Assembly (NCBI GenBank): GCA_030052745.1
Contig: JANBVO010000018.1
Coordinates: 372,001 to 436,000 of the forward strand
DNA length: 64,000 nucleotides
Direction: 5' to 3'
Source of the DNA: Pleurostoma richardsiae
Lineage: Eukaryota; Ascomycota; Sordariomycetes; Calosphaeriales; Pleurostomataceae
The notes under the pieces are model-generated. The model saw only the letters and a program-made list of their open reading frames with translations, was not told the DNA's origin and ran no database searches. The position numbers and the translations under genes are program-made. Of the stretch, positions 24,263 to 35,298 are shown one piece after another (the stretch's first letter is position 1; each line of letters starts with the position of its first letter).

Positions 24263-27101
24263 ATGCCTTGTAAGTTGAAAAGACAAGGATCCTTGTGTCT
24301 TTCTTAATGCCCAACATGATCCTGCCCCTCCTGTTCGCAAATACCCTCGGCGTCTCAGGACACCCCGTTCCGGAGTCACTCGCCGAAGTCAGAGAGTACC
24401 TTGACGTGTGGGACTTTAACGGATTGCAGGAAGTTGATGCATGGCTTGCGAAGCTGGTCCATGTCTTGACGACTGTTGTGCTGTGGCTGCTTTTCCTTCA
24501 CTATCTCATCAGCTCTCCCCTTTTGGCAGGCTGGCCCAAGTTTCCCAGACTTGCGGCTTTACACACAGTCCAAAGCACTTACTTCGTTTCCACTGCTGTC
24601 TATACCTATATAGCGCTTGTTACGGCGCACATTTGCGACCCAAGAACCGATTACATTGCTTCTTCAACGGGACCGTACTAACTGCGAAGCACACAGCCCT
24701 TATCGAGGATGGCTGGATCAGCGGACAGACCGCGTGAGTCACTCCTGCTGGCCCCCGGCGCGAGTTCATGTTGCTGATCTGTTCATTTCCATAGGAGCCA
24801 TGACCTCGCCGAACTCGAGGATTGCGCTATCGCCGTCGATGCGACCTACTATCTCCAGCACCTCCTTGATAAGACGGCCGCCCATGAACCGCTTCTTCCC
24901 GCCCTTGGAGGCCTGACGGGCATTCAGAGTCACCTTGACAACGATCTGGACCTGTGGCTGCAGCACAAGATCACCCCCTTCTTTATATTCGATGGGCAGG
25001 CTGTCACAGGGCAGGATGAAGTGGCCGTATCGCTAGGACGTCGAGCCATCGCAAAGACGAACCAAGCATGGGACCTGTACTTCACCGGCCAGGCGAACGA
25101 AGCCGTGACCGCCTTTGGAGAGAGCATTGGTAAAGCGTATCCCGTTTGTGGAGAGTTTCTTTTCCTGCTGACATGCTGTAGGTGCTTATCGCGTGCAGAA
25201 CTTGTACCCCTTGCTGCAGGGTATTCTAAGGCGCCGAAACCTGCACTTCCTCGTGCCCCCTTACAACGCTGCTGCCCAGGTGAGCATGCTCGTGTAAAAT
25301 CTTCGTCCCACCGTACTAACCGCATGGTAAGATCGCCTACTTCGACATGATTGACTCGGACCAATGCGCGGGCGTCATGGGTTCAGCTGAGCTTCTTCTG
25401 TATCCAATCAAGGACAGTGTGATTCGAAGCATTGACTGGGAAGCGAAGAAGGTCTCGGCCATCTCAAAGAGACAGATCCTCCGAGTACTTAACGTCACCG
25501 AACCGCTGTTCATCGATGCGCTTCTGATGACTGGAACGTCCTTCCTGGCGCCGTTCCCCCCGCTGCAAGATACCACCATCACCCCTCGGCAGCCCTCTAC
25601 TGTCATGGATGCGGTGAACATGTTGAGGACCTCGGATCGGTCCATTGCCGCGGCGTGCGCTTCATTTAATGATATTCTGCAGGCGCAGGACCCTACTTGG
25701 TTGGACAAGTATCGCAAGGCTCGGATGCTCGTCAATCACTTCATCTACATCGCCGAGAACGGAGAGGTCAGAGTTAACGACTACGATCGGCTGACCGGCG
25801 ATAATCACGAGTACTTGGGCCTTCAGCTCCCAGCAGAATTGTTCCATTATGTCAACACGGGTCTCATCAGGCCCCGGATGCTGAGCTGGATCACGCATCA
25901 CCAGATAGTGGTTCTTCCTACTGTGGACGGCGTGGCTTCGGAAGAGTACAAGAAGCTTGTTACCAGCCAGCTCGTGCCCATCAGAGAGACGACGCTGAGC
26001 CTCCTCATTCCGCGCCTCCATCGCGGAATTCAGCATGCTAGTATCGCCATGAAGGTCTGGTACGACGACAGATTTTCCTACCAGGTGAACCATCGCAATC
26101 TTGTCTCGTCCTCATCCCAGAAGGTGGCTGGTTGGGACGTCAAGGAGGCGACAATCAAGCAATACTTCCCACAGGCTCAGTGCGGTTCTATTGCTTTTGA
26201 GGTCCTGTCGCTGAAGAATCCTGACTTTGCGAAAAGCACCATAACCAAGGAGAGACCTAAGGGTATTGATTCTGCAGATACTATCACCTCTATCGCCCTC
26301 TGGCGGTTTCTTCATCTGCGAGGCTACGTCAGTGACGCTCATGAGCTGACAAACTGGGGCACCGCACTGGCCGCAACCCTGTCTGCCTTCGAGCCGGTTG
26401 TGAAGCAGAACCCGGAAGTACGGGGTCTCAACGAAACTGCACTGGTGGCGTTTGAGCTGATTCGATTCGATTTGCTGAACGCTAAACGACGACACGAAGA
26501 GCTGCATGGTACGCCAATGAGCGGGTCAGAAGAAGACAAGGACTGTCTGCTACTCGTCAGCCGCTGTGCGTCTCTGCTGAAGCTAAGACACCAGTCATTC
26601 GGCTACACTGGCCCTCTTAGCAAGAATCTGCTTGCTTTCAAGTCGTTGGCATCAACCGTCCGAGAGGCAGACCGTGACCTTGTCGAAGCCATCATTGCGT
26701 CCATGTTCATGTTTGGTCAGGCGAAGCGTGACCGAGACGACAACTGGGACATCAGCCACAGGTAAGGCGCAAAGTCCGTCCAGATATGATGAATCCTCCA
26801 GCTAACGCTCTTCTCAAGGCTCCCATTTCTCTTGGACCCGGACGTCGCCCTCGGCATCGCAGTCAAGACGCTCATGGACGAGATCAACCTGAACGACACA
26901 CCGCAGCTGCGGGCGCAGAAGAGGGCCGAGTTCCCCGGCAAGTTCGTGCCCTTCGCAACGCACCTCGAGGAGGACATGAGCATCGCCTTCGGCCTGTTCG
27001 ACGCCCTGGCCGTGGGCATCAAGAGCCTGGACAAGGAAATCTCGGCGGCCGACAAGGCCATGTGGGAGAAGGCCGGCAGATACCTCGAGCTCCGCAGATA
27101 G
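24263..27101 (+). CDS. mkt1: MKT1-like post-transcriptional regulator with XPG/Rad2 fold
   Basis: Mkt1 in yeast works with Pbp1 on mRNA regulation. Exons: 24263-24269, 24697-24733, 24795-25129, 25182-25279, 25332-26761 and 26819-27101, giving 729 residues. The protein starts MPSLIEDGWISGQTASHDL. An XPG-N-like region (CAIAVDATYYLQHLLD, FIFDGQAVTG) and an XPG-I-like region (LVPPYNAAAQIAYFDM, SAELLLYPIKDSVI) are followed by the Mkt1-specific N and C domains, including KVAGWDVKEATI and the C-terminal FVPFATHLEEDMSIAFGLFDAL. The acidic EAEA of active nucleases reads NAAA at 155-158, so nuclease activity is doubtful, as for other Mkt1 proteins. The first coding exon is only 7 nt and rests on donor, branch site and reading frame. 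Confidence 0.88.
24270..24696 (+). other. 427-nt first intron of mkt1 containing a long open frame
   Basis: Donor T|GTAAGT, branch TACTAAC at 24677-24683 and acceptor CACACAG define the intron, far longer than the others here. An open frame from ATG 24307 to the TAA at 24679-24681 (124 codons) fills most of it. Its product would have a hydrophobic start (MPNMILPLLFANTLG) and two further apolar segments (VLTTVVLWLLFLHYLI and STYFVSTAVYTYIALV). The stop codon lies inside the branch sequence. Whether it is translated is unknown. Confidence 0.55.
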
Positions 27102-27832
27102 GCTCTGCGGATCGATAACGCCTTGGCGCCGAGGTCGAACTAGTTCAGTGGGGGTTTTAGGGGAGAGATCACGAGAGCAGGCAGAACGGAAGACGGAAGA
27201 AAATAGGGGATGTTGTCGTAGCTACGTCCTTAGCCATTGTTCTCCCGGATACCATAGTATCGGCGTTGGAGAATAAAAAAGAGATAATCTTGAACGTGGC
27301 TGCTCTGTAACCGTTGCTTGTTTGTGGCCGGGGCGTGGCCCATGCTCGCTGGATCTCGTTCAGCAGGAGCCGGTAGAGTAGACAACGTCTGTATCACATT
27401 GCTGTTATTATGGGTCGCTATTGTGAAATGTTATGACTTTTCTGTCTATGGAGCTATGTGCATTGTTGTGGCATTACAGCACCTAGCACGAGTCGACCTT
27501 TTCCTTTGCCGGACCCTAACGCGAAACCCATTATGCTACCTGATGCCCCTTACTTGGTGCTCTTTCATGAGATCGTCACTTCCATGACGAGGATGTCTTT
27601 CGCCAGATCAATCAGAGAGCCAACCTTCGGAATAACCCCATGCTTTTCGTATCAAACCTCCTCACCCAGTCTTCTTGTTCCGGTAAACGCCAGTGGTGTC
27701 CATGCGGGGGGTATCTCATGAGGGTAAAAACCAGTTGAAAAAAAGAGACGTCGAGAAAAAGCCAAGAAAACGAGTATGATATGTTCTTTTTTTCTCGCAG
27801 AAACCGGAAACGACTTGTCAATGCCTGCTCGT
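27102..27832. other. Convergent intergenic region between mkt1 and the RFTS gene
   Basis: 3' ends of two convergent genes. No extra gene seen. An AATAAA lies at 27272-27277. Confidence 0.5.
27272..27277 (+). terminator. AATAAA polyadenylation signal of mkt1
   Basis: AATAAA followed by an A-run lies about 170 nt after the mkt1 stop, a normal position for a fungal 3' end. Confidence 0.4.
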
Positions 27833-30236
27833 CTAGAGGAGGAGGCGCCGCTTGATGGGCTTGGGAGCCGCGGTGCCGTTGACGACGAGGCGCTCAGCCT
27901 CCTTCTCCTTCCTTCCAAGACTGCGAATCTTCTCGAGGAGGTGGCTATGGAGGAAGGCAGGTCAGTCGAATTTTTGCTCGGTGTCTCCTAGAGTGGCAGG
28001 AGTGACAATAAGGGAAGGGGAAAGGGAATGAGAGAGAAAGAGATACGGCAGGTAGAGACATACTCGATAGGAAGATGGCCACGGGTGCCCTCCGTCTGCG
28101 CCAGATCGATCTTCGCGGCCGACTGGTGGGCCCTGAAGTGTGCCGCTATGGTGTCCTGCCCCTCCTCCTCGTCTGCGTTGCGGACAACGTAGCCGCAGCC
28201 CGGCTCGGCGCACGTCCAGGTCCCGTTTGGCCCCGTAGGCGAGGTGGACGGGATGTTCTCCGCGCGGATGACAATGCGGACGGCGTCGGCGCCCGCAGAG
28301 GCCTCTTCGTCGCTGTCCTCGTCATCGCTCGACGCTTCGGGCTCGCTGGAGTCGTCGTCGTAACCGGAGGCAAAGGAGTGTGACCGCGAGGTCCTCTTCC
28401 CCCGGTGGTCATGCTCGTCGCCATCATCCAAGTCCGAGGCGGGCCGCTTCTTGCTTCCCGACGCGAGACGCAGGGTCGGTCCCTTGCCGGACCGACGGCC
28501 GATCATCGGCGGTTCGAGATGCTTGCCAGCATCCCTTGCGCGCGGTGGCGACGTGCTGCTCCCGGAGCCGTTGACGAAACTACCCAGTCGGCGCTGCGGC
28601 ACTGCGGAAGACTCTCCGACCCCAAGACTGGGCCTGACAGCGCTCTTCTTGCGCCGGATGAGCTTATGGGGGATCTCTTCGACCGTGAGGACCTCCGGCT
28701 GGAAAGGTCGCTTGGATACTTGTTTGAGCCAGTTGAAGTAAGGCGTACCTTGCCACTGCGGAGGGAGCCTTTGCATCAGGGACTTTGCATAGTATCCGGT
28801 GATGTCATTTGCACACTTGTACTTCTTCAACGTACATTTGAAGTAGATCTTTGTGTGGACGGTACTGGGCTTGATATTGGCCGGATTCCCTGCTTCGACT
28901 TCAATCTCGTCGAACAACTTCAGGAGAAAGCCCACCGGATCTTTCGGGGGAGCTGGAGAGCTGGGTGAAGGCTGAGACACCTCAGAAACGGCTGACGAAT
29001 GCTCCCGGTCAGTCGGTTGCTGCAGAGATGCGAGAGAGAACTGTTTATGCTCTGAGGATGTCGCCCTCATACGCTCCTGGTAGTGGTCTTTGACATCGGT
29101 GGTTGGTGGAACGTCCGTCATCTCCACGTCGTCGCTTTCGTATTTATCAATAAGCTGTGTCGATCTGCTTCTTGTGCTGCGCCCGGAGCGTACGGAGGGA
29201 AGCGCCGTCGCCTGCGGTATGCCTTCCCCTCGAACTTGGGCAGGAGCAGAACCAGGACCAGAGTTCGCAGTAGGGAGTGCCGCGATCGAGGCGGCTGTTG
29301 CCGCTGCTGCCTCCATGAGCTTCTTGGTGATGTCCTACAAGATGTTAGGTCATACTTTGTCACGGAAGACGTTAGCAACCCTACCTGGTGGCAGTCGGCC
29401 ATCCACTTGTAGAAATTTGTTGGCTTCCACTTGAACATGAGCTCCTTGGGAAAGTGGGCCAGAAGAAACTGCGCGTGTTTATGGCAGCGTTCCTCAACTT
29501 CGTCGCGAACAGAGCCGTCGCCAACAGCTACAGCGTACTGGCACGGGTCAGCTTGCTGTGAGTCACGTATGCCGCTCAAGTTATTTATACTGACCTTGAA
29601 GAAGACGGTGTCGAGTGGGACATCTATCTGCAATTTCTTCCCCTTCTTCTTCACTGGCCGGGGAGCTGCCTCGTATATGTCCATAACCTTGTAGTAGAGG
29701 GTGATGGCTTCACAGATGTCGTTGTAGATTGACTGGTATTTGGGCGAAGGGTTGATCTCGAACCACCCGGGTTCGCCTGACGCCCAGACGACGGGGTAGG
29801 GACCGAAGCCGATTGAGTAGGAATAGCTCGCGGGGATTTCGACGTATTCGGTTTTTGTGCGTGGGAAGTGGACTGCACCGACGCCAACGGTTAGCTTCGA
29901 GGCTTTATGCAGAGGCAGAGGCAGAATGTTTGGGAATTGTGGGAGTTTGGACATACGGTACTGGCGATGTTCGCTTTCTTCAACCTCCAGTTGACCCCTC
30001 ACGATGAACGGACCCTGGAGATCGACATGGGTGAGGTTGGCCGGTGTCTTTCCGTCCTTCAGGTAGACCGTCGCATCTGTCAAGACGAAGCAGGGCCAGT
30101 CGTCATTATGCGAGTTGGGCGGGGCAGGCTTGAGGATCGTAGAGACGTTGCGGTATCTGATCTGGTCCTCGTCGACGGTGGCCACGGTGGAGTTGGAATC
30201 GCGACGGGGCCGGCCAGGCCGTCCGGGTCCTGCCAT
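27833..30236 (-). CDS. RFTS-domain (DNMT1 replication foci-like) protein with C-terminal C2H2 finger
   Basis: Probable chromatin protein. Minus-strand exons: 30236-29957, 29872-29595, 29537-29385, 29334-28064 and 27944-27833, giving 697 residues. Residues about 40-240 carry the fungal DNMT1-RFD blocks DDWPCFVLTDATVYLKDG, LTHVDLQGPFIVRGQLE, YVEIPASYSYSIGFGPYPV and EPGWFEINPS. The same domain targets Dnmt1 and S. pombe Raf2 to chromatin. A conserved helical part follows (HKHAQFLLAHFPKELMF), then a long Ser/Pro linker, a second folded block with YFKCTLKKYKC near 420, an acidic run, and a C2H2 finger C612-x4-C617, H636-x3-H640. The terminal exon ends in a basic KPIKRRLLL. The first intron (84 nt) is a multiple of three without stops, so retention would add 28 residues. 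There is no methyltransferase domain. Confidence 0.8.
29873..29956 (-). other. Stop-free 84-nt intron in the RFTS gene
   Basis: On the minus strand it reads C|GTATGT, with GCTAACC as branch and GTGCAG as acceptor. Removal gives EHRQYLHFPRTKTEYVEIP. It can also be read straight through. Confidence 0.65.
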
Positions 30237-30897
30237 GGCTACGGGCGACGGGGCTGAGCGATGCAGACACGGCGAGACACCGTGTGGTGGTTTGCCCTGG
30301 GGAATAACAAGCGGGGACGGAAGGGATCCGGAGAGAAGGCGAGGTGGAATGGGCAAGGAATGTCTATGCCCTATCGTTTGCTTGTGCCTTTTTTGTCGCT
30401 GTCGATGGAGGAGAGGAGGCACGTCACGCGAAGTGAAGCGCAAACGCGAAGGTCGAGGATCACTTAAAAGACGGAGAGGAGAAGCAGTCTGCAGGTAGAA
30501 GATACCTGCCTGCTGAGGGTGGTTTGGCTGGAAGAGCTACGGGCGTTACCCCACACAAGCGAGTACTGTATACCGCCGTGCTTGTTATCGATAAGAGAGC
30601 AGCCGCGACTCAATTAGCACCCAGCCCCACTGTATTCACCAGTCGGCCTGGCCTAGCGGCGCAGTATGAGCCAATCGATAAGGGCGTCCCGCCAGCGCAA
30701 ATCCCCCCAAAACCTATTGGCTTTGCGAAAAGCAGGTGAAAAAAAGCTTCTCCCAGCAGCGAGTGAGAGGCCGGAGCAAGCTTCCTACTAAGGTGCTAAG
30801 TCCATCATCGACCCGACGTCCCGTCCCTCCTTCTTTTCCTCTTCTCTTTTCCTCGCGACTCCTCCCCCGGCGTCGCTGCTTCTCGTCGGCGTAGCGC
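30237..30897. other. Bidirectional promoter region of the RFTS gene and pus4
   Basis: A 661-bp divergent spacer without genes. CCAAT boxes occur on both strands: CCAAT at 30671-30675 and ATTGG near 30716. They could serve both genes. Confidence 0.4.
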
Positions 30898-32537
30898 ATG
30901 GGAGTCTCTGAGGGCCTACGCTTCCTCAAGATGGCGAAAGACACCATTGTCGAGGGCGTCTTCGGTATGTCTGGGCTCCCAGCACGAAGAAGAAGTGGCC
31001 ACTAGCACTGCCCTCTGAAGCTAACCTCGCGTGCCTTGCTCGCCCAGCCATCAACAAGCCGTACAATCTCAGCTCTGCCCAGGTCATCAGGGACTGCCAG
31101 ACACATTTCAATCCCTCCACACTGTTCAGCCCTCTGCTTAAGCAAGACATTGCAAACCGCATGCAGGAGAGCAACCACCAGCGAAACAAGCGAAGCAGGA
31201 ATAAGCGCGGCATCCAGGTCAAGATTGGCCACGGCGGTACCCTCGACCCCCTTGCCACTGGCGTCTTGATTCTCGGCGTGGGAAAGGGCACCAAGTCCCT
31301 GCCCAAGTTCCTCGGCTGCACCAAGACGTACGAGACTATCATCTTGTTCGGCTGCGCCACCGATTCCTATGACCGTGCCGGCCGTATCCTCAAGAAGCGG
31401 CAGTATGACCACATCACCAGAACAATGGTTGAGGAGGCTCTGGAGGGGTTTCGCGGCAAGTATCAGCAGATGCCGCCCCTGTATTCGGCCCTGAAGATGG
31501 AGGGCAAGCCTCTCTATGAATACGCCCGCGAGGGGAAGCCGCTTCCGAGAGAGATTGCCACCCGGGAGGTCGAGGTGACTGAGATGGAGCTGGTCGAGTG
31601 GTACGATCCCGGCACTCATGATCATCGCTGGCCCGATGTGGAGGCGACCCAAGCGGAGAAGACTTATGCGGAGCAACTATGGCGGGTGGAGAAGCAGCAG
31701 ATCACCGGGAAGAAGCTCTCTCCAGAGGAAGAAGAGGCCGACGCTCAGGCTCTGGCCGCCCATGAGCATTTCAAGAGAAAGGCCGAGGAGCGACAGGATG
31801 AGCTGGTCGTCGATCGTCAGTCGAAGCGACGGAAGGGCAACAACGAGGCCGCGCTGATGTCAGGCGCCCTCGGCGAGCTTCCTCACGTAATTGCCAAAGG
31901 GGCGAATCTCATTGCGCCCATCGCTCCCGGCACGCCTCCGCCATGGGAAGGAAAAGGCCCGCCGGCGGCAAAGATACGCATGACTGTCTCAACCGGCTTC
32001 TACGTCAGGTCTTTTTGCCACGATCTGGGAGAGAAGGTCGGCTCCGCCGCCATCATGGCCGAGCTCGTCCGCGAGCGGCAGCAGAACTTCACCCTCGATG
32101 ACTGCCTCGACTACGACGATCTCGCCAAAGGAGAGGCGGTTTGGGGCCCTAAGGTGGAGAGCATGCTCCGCCGTTGGACAGAGAAGGAAGCTGTAGAGGG
32201 TGGCGGCGAGAATGAGCACGGATCGTCAAGAAAACACAAGCATCGCGCTTCTAAGTGGGATAAGGATTTCAAGAAGGACAAATTCAACGGAGCGACTGGG
32301 AGCGCTGTTTCTGAGGCGGTCGAAAAGGCTGCCGCGACTGCCGCCGCCGAGTCACATTCATCGCCAAAGGCGACCCCGAAGGAGGGCCCTACAGAGAATG
32401 GCGACGTTGTCGAGACGACGGAAAGCTCGCCTCCAGCTCCAGAAAATGACAAGAAGTCCACGGGTGCTGCCGGAGATGAAGAAGAGTGGAATGGCTTCAG
32501 CGATGTCAAGGAGGAGCAAGTCAGAGTGGAAGCCTAG
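30898..32537 (+). CDS. pus4: tRNA pseudouridine-55 synthase PUS4 (TruB family)
   Basis: Forms pseudouridine 55 in the T-loop of cytosolic and mitochondrial tRNAs. Exons 30898-30964 and 31048-32537 give 518 residues. The TruB core shows VFAINKPYNLSSAQVI, the catalytic block GHGGTLDPLATGVL with D89, KTYETIILFGCATDSYD, QMPPLYSALKMEGKPLYEYAREG and, after an insert of about 95 charged residues, MTVSTGFYVRSFCHDLGEKVG. The C-terminal about 140 residues are low-complexity, Lys/Glu/Ala-rich, and absent from bacterial TruB. An ATG 33 bp downstream (MAKDTIVEG) is equally good as a start; I keep the longer form because its frame is open. Divergent from the RFTS gene. Confidence 0.93.
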
Positions 32538-33327
32538 AAGTATCCCTTGCGTCCTTCCAAGGAGACCTGAGAGCAAGGCTACATTTATGTGCGACGATAC
32601 GGGAGAGTGGAATTATTTTCGGCGACGTTAAGGAGGAGCCTTTCCAAAAGGAGTACACCGAGGTCGGAGGAGCAGATCCAGGCATAAGATTCAAGACCAG
32701 GGAGCGCCTGATGTCTAGATCCATCATACTCGCTCGCTAGGTGTCTCCGCGGACGTCTGTCCGCATCCATCGACACTGTCGATCTACGATGCCCACAGGT
32801 AGTGCCGTCCTGACCTCTTCAAAGGTCGACGGCATTAGCATGAGCGCTGGCGTTTGAGGAAGGGTCGGCGAAAACGGCTCGCGTAGAAGCTTGAGCTTGT
32901 TGATATAGACAATTCCACGGTATTGAACTATGCTGGCGACCTTGATGCCACCGTCTCTGTAAACCCATGCACGTAATGATTCCATGCAATTCGATGCTGC
33001 CAGGAAATGCTGCTCACTCAACGCCTGTTCCTCCTCGAACCTCGTTCCAGCCTTTTTGTCTATCCGCTCTGAGTCCAGGATAGCCGCCTATAGAGCCATG
33101 ATGCCTCATTCACACACTCCCTTACCCGTCTAATTAGCCCCCGGCCCCCAAGATGCATATGTCATTGTCGTCATTCCGCCCGAGACCGAGAAGACACACC
33201 CACTCGTACTCATGGACTGTTCGTTCGCCATGGATACTCTAGAGGTGCTCAGCCTCTCATGAAAATTCGTTTTCTTCCCTTGGGGAGGCACCGCCCGACC
33301 TTCCCATCCCTGTCCCGAAGCATCTCG
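32538..33327. other. Convergent intergenic region between pus4 and sec2
   Basis: No gene supported. Bases 32605-32639 are a diverged copy of the last coding part of pus4 (32484-32517). A minus-strand frame at 32737-33021 has no recognisable features. Confidence 0.5.
32605..32639 (+). repeat. Diverged copy of the pus4 3' coding end
   Basis: Bases 32605-32639 align with 32484-32517. The last 19 positions differ at three sites, all transitions, and the first nine are identical. The copy lies 68 bp after the stop codon. It is probably a small tandem duplication. Confidence 0.45.
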
Positions 33328-34164
33328 TCACGAGCTATCCTCATCCTCCAGCCCCGACCGCCTCTCCCGCCCCTGTCCCTCCCCGAGCAGCGCCCTGACC
33401 CTCTCTATCCTCCCCATCGCCTGCTCGAGCCTGTCCAGCCGGCGCCTCTTGTCCACGTCCCGCCGCTCCAGCACCTCGACGCGCTCCTCCAGGCGGGCCC
33501 GCGCCCGCCGCTCCGTGGCCACCATCTCGTTGGCCTGCTCGAACAGCTGCACCGACAGCTCCTCCACCTCGCGGCTCGTGTCACTCAGCCGGCCCTCCGC
33601 CGCCCGCCGCAGCGACTGCTCCCTGCTCAGCGCCTCCATCAGGTCCTCCGTCGAGGGAGGCGGCGCGCTGTCGTTCCGCTGCTGGCTCTGGCCCGGGGCC
33701 GCCTTCAGATTGGGCGTCGACTTGGCCGGCCGCGGCGACAGCAGCGCGGAGATGCGCGTCGCGGCCCCCGCGGGGAGGAAGTACGACGAGCGCTGCTCTG
33801 CCGCTGCCGCCGCCGCCGCAGCAGCCGCGGCGGGCTTGGGGGGCGGGGAGGGGGGCGTCATGACCTGGCTGTTGACGCGCTCCATCTCGGCGGCGGCGCG
33901 CAGCCGCTGCAGCTCGTCCTCGTAGTCAGCCCAGCGGTCGACGGCGGCGGCGGCCTTCTGGTTGAGGAGGCGCACCTGCGCCTGCAGGTCGTCGATCTGC
34001 CGCTGGGCGGCGAGCAGCGCGGCCTGCGTCTCGTGGAGGGGCGGCAGGGAGAGGTCGGTGCCGCACTTGGGGCAGCAGGGCGCGGTGGTCATGGCGGTCA
34101 TCTTCGTCGGCGCTGTCGCTGTGTGGGCGGGCAGGGCCATGGTCATGGTCATAGTTGCTGACAT
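33328..34164 (-). CDS. sec2: Sec2-family Rab guanine nucleotide exchange factor
   Basis: Fungal Sec2/Rabin8 homolog, expected to activate the Rab GTPase Sec4 on secretory vesicles. Single exon, 278 residues. A CCPKCGTDL Cys motif lies near 30-38, then a coiled coil (LLAAQRQIDDLQAQVRLLNQ), a Pro/Ala-rich spacer with an alanine run, the motif SSYFLP, and the Sec2 coiled coil from about 195 (EEVEELSVQLFEQANEMV, then RARARLEERVEVLERRDVDKR to the end). The ELSVQLFEQANEMV block is the hallmark of Sec2/Rabin8. There is no long C-terminal part as in yeast Sec2. The GC-rich codon use opens a 300-codon shadow frame on the other strand. Confidence 0.85.
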   Translation of the reverse strand: MSATMTMTMALPAHTATAPTKMTAMTTAPCCPKCGTDLSLPPLHETQAALLAAQRQIDDLQAQVRLLNQKAAAAVDRWADYEDELQRLRAAAEMERVNSQVMTPPSPPPKPAAAAAAAAAAAEQRSSYFLPAGAATRISALLSPRPAKSTPNLKAAPGQSQQRNDSAPPPSTEDLMEALSREQSLRRAAEGRLSDTSREVEELSVQLFEQANEMVATERRARARLEERVEVLERRDVDKRRRLDRLEQAMGRIERVRALLGEGQGRERRSGLEDEDSS

Positions 34165-35298
34165 GCTTTTTGGATTTTTGCTCTCCTCCGACAGTAGAGG
34201 GAGAGAGAGAGAGAGATCGTGGGAAAATCGTTTGTGTCCTTCGGATCGAGATGTTGAGTGGGGAGACTCGTTCTTGGTGTTTTCCCTCTGTTTTGTTTTG
34301 GATGGATCGCAGCCCGTTGTAGGCGGTTGAGATCGAGATAACCGGAATGCTTCGTCGAGATGAGTGTAATCCGTCTTCTGCCGAACGCAGTCACGCGAGA
34401 AGGCTGGGAGGGGCGGATCACCGATTTCTTTATTTGCTCTCGGGCTCTTCAAGCCCCTGCGGAGGCTCCCTGGGCGCGGGCTGAGCTGGCAGGTGGCGGG
34501 TCGTGATTTGTCTGCTCGTGTTGCTGCGCCTCTCGGATTTTTGGGCGGATGATGGCACTGGGTCGCATCCCGAGCAGGGGGACGGAGCAGGGGTCTCCCC
34601 GCCGGCCCTTCGTCATCAGGGAGGAATGGAACATGGTAAAACAATAAAATTCGGGACTTTGAAATGCACATATCACGGTGCGCTTAGTGCTGCGCTATCA
34701 AGTACTCATGTTAAGAAAATGAATTCTTCATTCCTCACTTTCAGCTACTATTGTGCTGGCAACGGGAGGTCGTTGTCTGCTCCTCAGATAGCCGAATAGC
34801 TGTAGAGCGCTCGTGAATGCCGTCGCAGCATCAGCCTCGTACATCGAGGTTTCTACCCCTGGTAATCCGCTGGTCTCTTTATCCTTTTAGCCTCCATGAG
34901 CACCACGGGTGCCCATATGTGGATCTTCATGCTCCAAACCCCGGGCGGGACAACGGTCATTCGCGACGCGGCCTATCGTCACTGTTGTCCGTTTCAGAAC
35001 TGTCCTGCCTCGACGCATCGTGGTGGTGAATGTGTACGTAGAGCCAGTGAAAGCCTTGCCAAGATGCAACATGGTTGGAGTCGTCGCAATCAGCCGTACC
35101 GTTCATCGGTATCCCGCAGCCTTAACCCGGTCTCAAGTTCTCAACGACTGTACCGCCATTCGCCAGGATGCTGCCAGTCTCGAGAGCCAGCATTCTCTGC
35201 GCTCGCGCCCTGCAACCCGGCTGTCGGGAGCCCGAGACATCTGCCGTACAACAAGAATGCATCTTCAGCTTCTTCGTGTCAGGTAGCGACGTCTTTCC
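34165..35298. other. Intergenic region between sec2 and csl4
   Basis: Contains the sec2 leader with a GA/CT simple repeat at 34200-34216. Open frames at 34896-35369 overlap the csl4 3' end and have no family features. No gene called. Confidence 0.45.
34200..34216. repeat. (GA)8 microsatellite in the sec2 leader
   Basis: Seventeen bases of alternating G and A on + (CT on the coding strand of sec2), 36 nt before the ATG, likely within the transcript leader. Confidence 0.6.

Noticed and set aside
33259-34161. 300-codon open frame antisense to sec2
   Set aside because: Pro/Leu/Arg/Gln-rich shadow of a GC-rich gene; the Sec2 signature is on the other strand.
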